A stretch of DNA of 44,291 bases, from assembly GCA_003151825.1 (NCBI GenBank), contig PLYO01000012.1:34269-78559 (forward strand), written 5' to 3'. Of the stretch, positions 24,944-32,269 are shown piece by piece. A program made the position numbers and the translations under genes. Positions within the stretch are counted from its first letter, which is position 1, and every line of letters starts with the position of its first letter. This DNA is from Ignavibacteriota bacterium (lineage in GTDB: Bacteria > Bacteroidota > Ignavibacteria > Palsa-1295). The notes under the pieces were generated by a model that had not been told where the DNA came from, did not search any database, and saw only the letters and a list, made by a program, of their open reading frames with translations.

Positions 24944-26537
24944 GTTCTTTGACAACGAATTCGACGCGCCGGTTCGAGGTGCGGCCTTCTTCGGTAGCAT
25001 TCGTAGCGATGGGCGATTGGGAACCGTATCCATGCGTCATAATGCGATCTCCGGAAATTCCTTGCTGCATGAGAAAATTCCGAACGGCATTCGCGCGGCG
25101 AAGCGAGAGATCCATATTATGAGGTACCGTGCCTAAGCTATCGGAATACCCCGCGATCTCGACCTTCATCGCTGGCACCGCCTTCATCAGTTCCACCGCT
25201 CGGTTTAGTTCCGGCGCGGAAGCCGGCTGAAGATCGGCCTGATCGAACGCAAAAAAGATAAGCAGCCGCGTCTTGCCGCCCACGAGACCGCCCAACGATA
25301 TGTCGGAATGACTTTTCAGTATGCGGCCCTCGGAATCGACTTCGAAATACGCCGTGCCGAAGAGATAACCATTGGCATTGGCCGTGACCGAATACTTCCC
25401 AGGCCCGTTGACGGGTACGCTATAATTGCCGCTCGAATCCGTATGACTCATCCCAATGACCTTGTTATTCGATAGATCGACGGCGGTCATCTCCGCCGAA
25501 ATGGGCTGGCCTGTAGCAGCATCGATGACATGCCCCGAGAGCAAGAAGGAGCCACCGGTAGTATCGGCGCGAGACTCGACAACCATCGCTCGTGATGGAA
25601 CCGGCTCTGCGGATTCGTTCGGGATGGGCGGCGGAAGATCGTGAAATGGCAGCCTAAGCCCGAAAGTAAGCGTGGCATACCACAAATGTGGATCGGTAAT
25701 GGGGACCGGCTGATGCCAGAAATTCGCCGTGCCATTCAGCGAAGAATCGGCTTCTTTTGTCAGCCATGCCGTAAACGGGATGCCGACCAGCGCCTCGACA
25801 TCCATCAGCATATTGCTCGCGCCGAGCCGAAAGACGTACCCGGCTCCGACTTGCGCGTCAGCGCGAAATCCGGCGAACCAGTTATCGAGCGATTGCGGAC
25901 CGGTTTGCTGGGTCGAAGTGACCGTGGGCTGGCGGTTGGTGAGATTGTAATACGAGTCGCTTAATTGCTGACTCGACGAGAAGGAATTAGCAATCAGATC
26001 GGACGCGCTGAAACCTCCGGCAACATACCAGCGATCGGATAGCCGGTAGTGACCGAGGATAGCGACATCGAGCGAAGACAGCGTGATCGAATAATTACTC
26101 GTCGCATTCGACGTAGGGGAATACCCTGGATCGAGGATAAGATTTGGATACGTCTCTTCATTCGATGTGTGATTCGTTAAAAAGCGGAACTTTGCTTCCA
26201 TATCGAACGAGGGCCAAAGGTTCCATCCGACTTTTACCCCCCCGTCAAACCCTACGCCGGTTCCCAAGCGATTATAAGGCAGGTAGGTCGCAAGCGAAGG
26301 GGTATTATAGGTCGTATTGATGCTCGTCACGATGCCCCACAGGAAATTTTTCGAGCCAATGTAATCGCTGCCGGTGATGCCGAGATCAATGCCGATGTAG
26401 CTATGGCCGGTCGAGATGCTATTCGATGGCGTGGATGCGGCGACGGAATCGGTCTGGCCGAACGCCGGACGCAGCGCGACCATGCTGCTCGTTAGTGCGA
26501 GCAGCGAGAACAGGGTTCGTTTCACGGTTTTTGTCAT
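24939..26537 (-). CDS. OmpA-family outer membrane protein with carboxypeptidase-regulatory-like domain
   Basis: A protein of about 532 residues. Signal peptide MTKTVKRTLFSLLALTSSMVALRPAFG is followed by a beta-barrel-like region (about 30-300), then a carboxypeptidase-regulatory-like beta-sandwich (about 335-410, SGHVIDAATGQPISAEM ... GNYSVPVNGPGKY). The C-terminal OmpA domain (about 425-532) has FAFDQADLQP, VEIAGYSDSLG, and LSLRRANAVRNFL, with the Asp and Arg residues that bind diaminopimelate in peptidoglycan. It would anchor the outer membrane to the wall. ATG 26537 is chosen by the signal peptide. A CCGTATTTGTA sequence about 40 bases upstream resembles the promoter boxes of this genome. 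A similar architecture occurs in PorE-like proteins, but this is not proven. Confidence 0.9.
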   Translation of the reverse strand: MTKTVKRTLFSLLALTSSMVALRPAFGQTDSVAASTPSNSISTGHSYIGIDLGITGSDYIGSKNFLWGIVTSINTTYNTPSLATYLPYNRLGTGVGFDGGVKVGWNLWPSFDMEAKFRFLTNHTSNEETYPNLILDPGYSPTSNATSNYSITLSSLDVAILGHYRLSDRWYVAGGFSASDLIANSFSSSQQLSDSYYNLTNRQPTVTSTQQTGPQSLDNWFAGFRADAQVGAGYVFRLGASNMLMDVEALVGIPFTAWLTKEADSSLNGTANFWHQPVPITDPHLWYATLTFGLRLPFHDLPPPIPNESAEPVPSRAMVVESRADTTGGSFLLSGHVIDAATGQPISAEMTAVDLSNNKVIGMSHTDSSGNYSVPVNGPGKYSVTANANGYLFGTAYFEVDSEGRILKSHSDISLGGLVGGKTRLLIFFAFDQADLQPASAPELNRAVELMKAVPAMKVEIAGYSDSLGTVPHNMDLSLRRANAVRNFLMQQGISGDRIMTHGYGSQSPIATNATEEGRTSNRRVEFVVKEH

Positions 26538-26660
26538 TCGAAGAACAAACTGAAACTTATGTACGCGATACAAATACGGAACCGAGCATTCCCGTTCCGT
26601 GTAATAAGTCCGATTCTTTCGGGAGATGAGTATTGAATGAGAGATTTTCGTTCTAAATTT

Positions 26661-26681
26661 CATAATTCATCATTCATAATT
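26661..26681 (-). repeat. Short heptamer array (CATAATT type)
   Basis: Three units, CATAATT, CATCATT, CATAATT, in register (AATTATG on the minus strand), ending nine bases before tRNA-Glu. Confidence 0.7.
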
Positions 26682-26690
26682 GCCCAATTC

Positions 26691-26762
26691 GGCGCGTTCA
26701 TCTAGCGGCCAGGATACCGCCCTCTCAAGGCGGGTACACGGGTTCGATTCCCGTACGCGCTA
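26691..26762 (+). tRNA. tRNA-Glu (CTC)
   Basis: A 72-nt tRNA. The acceptor stem is GGCGCGT with ACGCGCT (first pair G-U), followed by discriminator A. The anticodon stem CCGCC/GGCGG encloses CTCTCAA, giving anticodon CTC for GAG codons. The T-arm is ACGGGTTCGATTCCCGT. CCA is not encoded. It lies on the plus strand between two minus-strand genes. Confidence 0.94.
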
Positions 26763-26790
26763 CAAAGATACGAAACATCTTCTGCAGTAA

Positions 26791-28890
26791 TCAATATTCC
26801 ACCGGTTTCCGCATCGTATCCACTCTCGGAATCGGCTGTATTGAAGTGAGCGAATCATGCTTCGCCGTATCCACGGGTATGGGCGCGCCGGGGTAGCTCG
26901 TGTTGAAATATTCGATCTTTGGCCGGAGCGCATCGTAGGTATATTTCATAAACATTCCCCAAATAGGCGCGGCGGCACGACCACCCTGGCCGTTCGAGCT
27001 GTTGAAAGTAATACGGTTGTCGTCGAAGCCAACCCACACGCCGGCGGTATATTCAGGGGTGTAGCCGATGAACCACGCGTCGGCATAGTTCTGCGTCGTA
27101 CCTGTCTTGCCGGCGGCGGGATAGCGGAAATAATTCAGGACACGAATTCCTGTGCCATGCTGAACCACATCTTCCAACGACGAGGTAATCTCATGGCAGA
27201 TTTTTGGTTCCAACACATTTTCGAACTCCGGTTTTCTTTGGTAGAGAATTTTCCCGTTGCGATCCTCTACGCGAATGATCGCATACGGTGTGGCACGAAC
27301 ACCTTCATTCGCAAAGACGGAATAGGCGCTCGTCAGATCGAGCGGACTGACCTCCGCAGTTCCCAGTGCGATGGAAGGGTACGGTGGAACCGTCGAGCGA
27401 ATGCCGAGACGTTTTGCCATTGTTACGACATCTCCCACTGAGGTCAAGTCCTGAATGGCATGAACGGCGGAAAGATTAAGTGACTGCTCGATCGCATAGC
27501 GAATGCTGACTGTCCCACCTTCGAATTCGCCCGCGAAATTATGTGGCGACCAACTGCCAATATGAATAGGCTCGTTCGAAACGCTGGTCTCCGGGGTAGA
27601 ACCATGCTCAAAGGCAGAAGCATACACAATCGGCTTGAACGACGATCCCGGCTGACGCACGATCTGTGTCACATGGTTCAGACCATAGCGGACATCCTTG
27701 TAATTCGATGCGCCGACCATCGCCACGATTTGTCCTGTTGCCTGATCGATGCACACCAGTCCGGCTTGCAATAAAAGTTCTTCGTCTTTCACGCTATCGA
27801 CGAAGTCTTTATCTGCATAATGAGTACGAGCTATTTTCGCGCGTTCGGCGTCCGATGATGCGACGCGATAATCAGGCGTATTGCGCACGGCTTTCATGAG
27901 CGCAGAATCAAGCACACCTTTGTGCCGCGCCCAATTCCATCCCTTATCGACAACATTTTTTTGATAATCAGCGATGTGTTCCAGCACGGCACGGTTGGCC
28001 GCGCGCTGCATCGTAGCGTTCAGCGTGGTATAGATGACAAGCCCGTCGCGGTAAATGTCATAGCCATGAAGCTCCGGCATTTTCTGCAATTGCTGGCGTA
28101 CCATTTCTGCAAAATGTGGCGCGATGCCCTGATAGCCAACATAAGGTTTGACTTTAAGGACATCCTTTTTTATTTTTGTCGCTTCAGTCTCCGTAATAAA
28201 TCCCGCATTCACCGTATTATCTATAACGGTGTTGCGACGATTGATTGCGTTGTCATAATTGTCATCGGGGTCGTAATTCTCCGGGCCTTTTAAGATTCCC
28301 ACGAGATACGCGCTCTGTGCCGGCGTTAGCTTGTTTACATCTTTTCCGAAATATGCCTGACTCGCCGCCTGAATGCCATACGTTCCGCGTCCGAAATAGG
28401 TGACGTTCAGATACATTTCGAGTATCTCATTCTTGGTATGCGCTCGCTCGATCTCGACAGCCGTAATTGCTTCGCGCAATTTACGAATCGCCGTCTTTTC
28501 CTGATTGAGATAAAGATTCCTTGCAAGCTGCTGCGTGATCGTACTTGCGCCTTCCTTGGCATGAAGACTAAACACATCCGTCACAATCGCGCGAAGATTT
28601 CCCAACAGATCAATGCCCCAATGATGGTAGAAATTTCGATCCTCCGTCGCGATGAGTGCTTTAATCAGAAACGGCGGGACATTCCGCAAATGGATATTCG
28701 TCCGGTTCTTGACAAAGAACTGATCGATCGGCTCGCCATCGGTCGAGATAATGCGCGTGGCAATTTCCGGGTGCGGCGTTTCGAGTTCCTCCGTGCTCGG
28801 CAATCCGCGTGAAATATCCCACCAAAGAAAGATGAGGAATGCAAACAGTGCCGCGAGGGCGATGTAGAGATTACGTTTGCGCTTCGTCAT
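26791..28890 (-). CDS. mrcA: Bifunctional class A penicillin-binding protein 1A
   Basis: A 699-residue inner-membrane enzyme that polymerises and cross-links peptidoglycan. It has an N-terminal TM helix (about 8-24). The GT51 glycosyltransferase domain has catalytic Glu83 (ATEDRNFYHHWGID), GASTITQQLARNL, RKLREAITAVEIE and NEILEMYLNVTYFG. The transpeptidase domain has nucleophile Ser416 (SSFK), SLN at 470-472 and KTGT at 595. All catalytic motifs are intact. ATG 28890 overlaps the glyS stop as TGATG, with a GTG one codon upstream, so translation is probably coupled to glyS. Confidence 0.96.
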   Translation of the reverse strand: MTKRKRNLYIALAALFAFLIFLWWDISRGLPSTEELETPHPEIATRIISTDGEPIDQFFVKNRTNIHLRNVPPFLIKALIATEDRNFYHHWGIDLLGNLRAIVTDVFSLHAKEGASTITQQLARNLYLNQEKTAIRKLREAITAVEIERAHTKNEILEMYLNVTYFGRGTYGIQAASQAYFGKDVNKLTPAQSAYLVGILKGPENYDPDDNYDNAINRRNTVIDNTVNAGFITETEATKIKKDVLKVKPYVGYQGIAPHFAEMVRQQLQKMPELHGYDIYRDGLVIYTTLNATMQRAANRAVLEHIADYQKNVVDKGWNWARHKGVLDSALMKAVRNTPDYRVASSDAERAKIARTHYADKDFVDSVKDEELLLQAGLVCIDQATGQIVAMVGASNYKDVRYGLNHVTQIVRQPGSSFKPIVYASAFEHGSTPETSVSNEPIHIGSWSPHNFAGEFEGGTVSIRYAIEQSLNLSAVHAIQDLTSVGDVVTMAKRLGIRSTVPPYPSIALGTAEVSPLDLTSAYSVFANEGVRATPYAIIRVEDRNGKILYQRKPEFENVLEPKICHEITSSLEDVVQHGTGIRVLNYFRYPAAGKTGTTQNYADAWFIGYTPEYTAGVWVGFDDNRITFNSSNGQGGRAAAPIWGMFMKYTYDALRPKIEYFNTSYPGAPIPVDTAKHDSLTSIQPIPRVDTMRKPVEY

Positions 28891-30359
28891 CACACGGGCG
28901 ATGAAAGCCTCTCGTTAATATATTCCTTCACATGTCCCATACTCACCCGCACCTGCTGCATCGAATCTCGTTCCCGGATCGTGACCGTCTGGTTGGTGAG
29001 CGTGTCGGAATCAATTGTGACGCAGAACGGTGTGCCAATCTCATCCATCCGCCGATAACGGCGGCCAACCGCTCCCGAATCGTCATAAAAGGATTTCATC
29101 GACTTGCGCAAATCGCGTTCGAGTTCGCTTGCGATTTCGGGCATTCCATCTTTATTTACAAGCGGAAACACGGCAACTTTCACCGGAGCGAGGAATGGAT
29201 GTAATCGCAACACCACGCGCTGTTCGCCATTTACGGTTTCTTCTTCATAACCGTTGCAAAGGAATGCCATGAATCCGCGCGACGCGCCAGCGGCTGTTTC
29301 GACAACATAAGGCGTGTATTTTTCCTTCGTCTCTTCATCATGGACTTGCAGGCTCTTCCCAGAAAATTCCTGATGGCGTGTAAGATCGAAATCCGTGCGA
29401 TTGTGAATGCCTTCGATCTCGCCGAAGCCGAATGGGAACTCGAATTCAATATCGCCGGCAGCTTTCGCATAATGCGCGAGCTTTTCGTGCGGACGGAAAC
29501 GCAGCTTGCTTTCCGGCATTCCTAAGGAGCGCCACCAGTTCCAGCGCGTTTCGCGCCACTGTTCAAAGAACGCATCGTCCGAGCCAGCTTTGCAGAAGAA
29601 CTGCATCTCCATTTGCTCGAACTCTCTGGTGCGGAAGAGAAAATTCTTTGTATTGATCTCGTTACGGAAGGATTTCCCGATCTGGCAAATTCCGAATGGA
29701 ATCTTTTGCCGCGAGGATTGCATCACATTCAGAAAGTTCACGAAAATTCCCTGCGCGGTTTCAGGACGAAGATAGACGACCGCATTAGAATCGTCCTTGA
29801 CGGGACCAATATGCGTCTCGAACATGAGATTGAAACTGCGCGGCACGGTAAATGTTTTTGTGCGTCCACAATTCGGGCAGGGGATTAATTCTTGCTCGAC
29901 CAAGCTTCCGAAGATGGAATCATTCTGCTCGATCATCCCGGTCACGAGTTCGGCAAGCTGATCTTTCGTGAAATCGCGTGTTTCGAGGACGAGTGATTTC
30001 GTAATAGATTTCAACTTCTTCTCCGACATTTCCGCAAAAAGATGATCCACGCGATACCGGGATTTGCACTCGCGGCAATCGACCATCGGATCGGAGAAAT
30101 TCTGCACATGGCCGGAAGCTTCCCACACTTTTGGGTGCATGAGGATCGAGGCGTCGAGACCCTCGATGTCGCCGCGCTGGGTCATGGCGCGCCACCAGGC
30201 GTCCTTGAGATTGCGCAGCATCTCGACTCCGAGCGGACCGTAGTCCCAGCAGCCGTTCAGGCCGCCATAAATTTCGGACGATTGAAAAATAAATCCCCGC
30301 CGCTTCGCCAGCGAGACGATCTTCTCTAATAATTGCTGTGATGGTGTCGATTGAGCCAC
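28890..30359 (-). CDS. glyS: Glycyl-tRNA synthetase, alpha2 type
   Basis: A 489-residue class II synthetase of the homodimeric type found in eukaryotes, archaea and many bacteria, which charges tRNA-Gly. Motif-like regions are [15 protein letters not shown] (about 33-47), [24 protein letters not shown] (motif 2), and [13 protein letters not shown] (motif 3). Cys pairs CRECKSR and CPNCGRT may bind zinc. The C-terminal anticodon-binding domain includes [18 protein letters not shown]. The start codon is GTG (30359), with little upstream signal. It overlaps the PBP1A gene, so the two form a transcription unit. Confidence 0.95.
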   Translation of the reverse strand: MAQSTPSQQLLEKIVSLAKRRGFIFQSSEIYGGLNGCWDYGPLGVEMLRNLKDAWWRAMTQRGDIEGLDASILMHPKVWEASGHVQNFSDPMVDCRECKSRYRVDHLFAEMSEKKLKSITKSLVLETRDFTKDQLAELVTGMIEQNDSIFGSLVEQELIPCPNCGRTKTFTVPRSFNLMFETHIGPVKDDSNAVVYLRPETAQGIFVNFLNVMQSSRQKIPFGICQIGKSFRNEINTKNFLFRTREFEQMEMQFFCKAGSDDAFFEQWRETRWNWWRSLGMPESKLRFRPHEKLAHYAKAAGDIEFEFPFGFGEIEGIHNRTDFDLTRHQEFSGKSLQVHDEETKEKYTPYVVETAAGASRGFMAFLCNGYEEETVNGEQRVVLRLHPFLAPVKVAVFPLVNKDGMPEIASELERDLRKSMKSFYDDSGAVGRRYRRMDEIGTPFCVTIDSDTLTNQTVTIRERDSMQQVRVSMGHVKEYINERLSSPV

Positions 30360-30365
30360 TTTATT

Positions 30366-30400
30366 GAGTAACGAGTTATGAGTACCGAGTAACGAGTGGG
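30366..30400 (+). repeat. Degenerate heptamer array (GAGTAAC type)
   Basis: Units GAGTAAC, GAGTTAT, GAGTACC, GAGTAAC, GAGTGGG in exact register, beginning six bases upstream of the glyS start codon (which is on the other strand). Confidence 0.8.
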
Positions 30401-30440
30401 GGACGGAATGTCATTCCCGTGGTGTGTGGGATACTCCTCC

Positions 30441-30524
30441 GTAGAGACGTGCTGCGCACGTCCTTTTGGTTCGAAGCTGAAAGATTTCGTTTCAGGCAAG
30501 AGGACGTGCGCAGCACGTCCCTAC
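30441..30524 (+). repeat. Palindromic element, copy 1 upstream of T9SS gene (GTAGGGACGTGC family)
   Basis: An 84-bp element. Its ends are long inverted repeats (GTAGAGACGTGCTGCGCACG and CGTGCGCAGCACGTCCCTAC). Each arm is itself nearly palindromic (GACGTGC-TGC-GCACGTC). The middle, TTCGAAGCTGAAAGATTTCG, is shared with copy 2. It ends 34 bases before the T9SS start. Confidence 0.88.
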
Positions 30525-30557
30525 AAAGTGCAATCTTTCTCGGATTTTTGGGTTTTC

Positions 30558-31478
30558 ATGATTGCTATGCTGCGCCTAAAGGCATTTTCGTTAATTCGAT
30601 TCCTTATTTTAGGAAGCGTATTGCTTTCCCTTCCACTCCGTGCACAGGATTTGCGGAAGTGGATGCCGAATCTGGGAGATCGTTTCGTTTATGCCGAGGC
30701 ATGGTCATCCTCGGGGCAGCAAGGTAGTGGCAGCCAGCCCTATTCGAACAACGGACGAGATACTCTAATCATGGAGATCCTGAAAATTGACTCGGTTTTC
30801 GTTGGCGATACATCTTGGCGCGTTGTGATCGTAAAGGATACCTACTATAACAATTCGTCGCCGACTTCCCTCCAAAGTTGTTATTTTCATGCCGGTCGCG
30901 ATTCGAATTCTACACATTCGTTGATGATTGACGTATATGAGCCGACGTCAACACAGGGTTTTGCATACGACTTTTCCGATTCGCGAGATTCGCAAGCAGA
31001 ATATGGCTCAAAACAAATTACAGTCTATTCTTTTGATTCTTCTGTTCCAGTCTTAGGACTTGTACAAACCGGACAGCATCGTGAGGTTGCGGTGTACTCT
31101 CCGGATTTGCGCTGGTTTTTGTATCAATATGAAGAATCTTCTTCTTATCCGAACATCGGTGTATCGACAGACGATGCCTCAAGCACGACGTTGCTTTCCG
31201 CGGATCTCTCACGAGTTGAGGATTCGCCTCCGGTTTCTTCAGAGTTTTCAGTTCAATATCAAGGAACGTCGCTGCAAATATTGTTGGATATTCCGAAGCC
31301 GCTGGAACTTGCTCTTCTCGATCCCCTTGGCAGATCGGTCCGCTCGTGGCAAGTTCCCATCGGTGCTGGTGAGCGGCAGATTATCCTGAATGTCGCCGAT
31401 GTGCCGAGCGGCGTGTATTTCCTTCGCATCTCCGCGCCGGGCGTGGAGGAGATGCGGAAGGTGGTGATTGTGCATTGA
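30558..31478 (+). CDS. Secreted T9SS cargo protein, function unknown
   Basis: A 306-residue protein with signal peptide MIAMLRLKAFSLIRFLILGSVLLSLPLRA. The central part (about 30-225) is beta-rich with no recognised domain (DTLIMEILKIDSVFVGDTSWRVV). The C-terminal 75 residues resemble a Por sorting domain: LELALLDPLGRSVRSWQ, NVADVPSGVYFLRIS and KVVIVH. It would be exported by the T9SS. ATG 30558 (or 30567) fits the signal peptide. Longer upstream frames run through the repeat and are rejected. The gene is bracketed by two same-orientation copies of an 85-bp palindromic element. Confidence 0.8.
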   Translation: MIAMLRLKAFSLIRFLILGSVLLSLPLRAQDLRKWMPNLGDRFVYAEAWSSSGQQGSGSQPYSNNGRDTLIMEILKIDSVFVGDTSWRVVIVKDTYYNNSSPTSLQSCYFHAGRDSNSTHSLMIDVYEPTSTQGFAYDFSDSRDSQAEYGSKQITVYSFDSSVPVLGLVQTGQHREVAVYSPDLRWFLYQYEESSSYPNIGVSTDDASSTTLLSADLSRVEDSPPVSSEFSVQYQGTSLQILLDIPKPLELALLDPLGRSVRSWQVPIGAGERQIILNVADVPSGVYFLRISAPGVEEMRKVVIVH

Positions 31479-31479
31479 A

Positions 31480-31567
31480 CCGTAGGGACGTGCTGCGCAC
31501 GTCCTTTTCCTCGAAGCTGAAAAGATTTCGTTGCAAGCAATAGGACGTACACAGCACGTCCCTACGG
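31480..31567 (+). repeat. Palindromic element, copy 2 downstream of T9SS gene (GTAGGGACGTGC family)
   Basis: Begins one base after the T9SS stop. Ends are CCGTAGGGACGTGCTGCG and CACAGCACGTCCCTACGG, inverted, 88 bp apart. It shares the TTCGAAGCTGAAA-GATTTCG centre with copy 1 in the same orientation. It ends 21 bases before the SpoU methyltransferase start. Confidence 0.88.
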
Positions 31568-31588
31568 TCGAGTGCGTTTAGTGTAAAG

Positions 31589-32203
31589 ATGTCCAAACTT
31601 ACCTATGCCGAGATACAAGAAAATCGCTTAACGGAAGACGAAGCTGCCGCAAGCACCAACCGCCTGCCCGTCATCGCTATTCTCGAAAATATTCGCAGCC
31701 TGTATAACGTCGGCTCCATCTTTCGAACGGCGGATGGCGCGCATTTGGAAGCGATTTATACCGTCGGTTACACGCCACACCCGGATGGGAACGGACATCC
31801 GCGCTATAAGGAAATTGAAAAAACGGCGCTCGGTGCGACGCGGACGGTACCGACAAAACATTTTGCAGCTATTGAGGAAGCAATCTCCGCTGTGCGCGCT
31901 ATTGACCACCCCCCAGCCCCCTCCTATTCCGCTTCGCTGCATAGGAGGGGGAGCTTTAAGATTGCTGCTCTCGAAATTTCTTCCAACAGCCGCTCCATTT
32001 TTGAATTGACGAAAGAGGATTTTCCACTTGCGCTCATCATTGGGAATGAAATTACGGGCGTGAGCGACGCAGCAATCGCGCTTTCGGATTTCACGCTCGA
32101 AATCCCGATGCTGGGCGCAAAGCATTCGCTGAATGTCGCCGTTGCTTTTGGCGTGGCGGCGTTCGGGTGTGTGCGGGTCAACCACCCCCTGCCCCCTCCT
32201 TGA
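31589..32203 (+). CDS. SpoU/TrmH-family RNA 2'-O-methyltransferase with two repeat-derived segments
   Basis: A 204-residue SPOUT methyltransferase that would methylate a ribose in tRNA or rRNA; the target is not evident. Motif 1 is ENIRSLYNVGSIFRTADG (33-50), motif 2 is IIGNEITGVSD (150-160) and motif 3 is IPMLGAKHSLNVAVAFGVAAF (172-192), so the knotted cofactor site looks intact. Residues about 106-122 are encoded by a palindromic repeat inserted in frame, and the tail NHPLPPP with its stop by another copy. It follows repeat copy 2 and may share a transcript with the T9SS gene. Confidence 0.9.
   Translation: MSKLTYAEIQENRLTEDEAAASTNRLPVIAILENIRSLYNVGSIFRTADGAHLEAIYTVGYTPHPDGNGHPRYKEIEKTALGATRTVPTKHFAAIEEAISAVRAIDHPPAPSYSASLHRRGSFKIAALEISSNSRSIFELTKEDFPLALIIGNEITGVSDAAIALSDFTLEIPMLGAKHSLNVAVAFGVAAFGCVRVNHPLPPP
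31902..31954 (+). repeat. C-rich palindromic element inside the SpoU methyltransferase gene (family A)
   Basis: Starts TTGACCACCCCCCAG, then CCCCCTCCTATTCCGCTTCG and ends ATAGGAGGGGGAGC. The arms CCCCCTCCTAT and ATAGGAGGGGG pair. It is read in frame as about DHPPAPSYSASLHRRGS between the conserved N-terminal part and the strand before motif 2. It is nearly identical to the copy at 20299-20352 but read in a different frame. Confidence 0.92.
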
Positions 32204-32228
32204 AAAGGAGGGGGGTGTCTTATTTTTT
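32178..32228 (+). terminator. C-rich palindromic element that looks like a terminator (family A)
   Basis: CCCCCTCCTT (32192-32201), loop GAA, AAGGAGGGGG (32205-32214), followed by a T-rich tract TGTCTTATTTTTT. It is preceded by CAACCACCCCCTG, the family A signature. The stop codon of the SpoU gene (TGA, 32201-32203) falls at the hairpin tip. It could end SpoU transcription and separates it from the promoter at 32231. Confidence 0.7.
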
Positions 32229-32230
32229 CG

Positions 32231-32238
32231 TATTTTTG
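32231..32238 (+). promoter_or_regulatory. Probable -7 element (TATTTTTG) of the T9SS gene at 32270
   Basis: TTCG-TATTTTTG-TA matches TAnnTTTG, with the start codon 31 bases downstream. The upstream position expected for a -33 TTTG box is occupied by the repeat hairpin and is a poor match. Confidence 0.5.
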
Positions 32239-32269
32239 TATCGGACGTCAATTAACTCTTTGAAAAACC

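Noticed and set aside
30396..30557. N-terminal extension of the T9SS gene
   Set aside because: The extra codons run through a palindromic repeat, and the signal peptide begins at 30558.
30441..31567. Integron gene cassette with attC-like sites
   Set aside because: Size and folded shape are reminiscent, but the core sites (GTTRRRY and RYYYAAC) are missing and no integrase is present.
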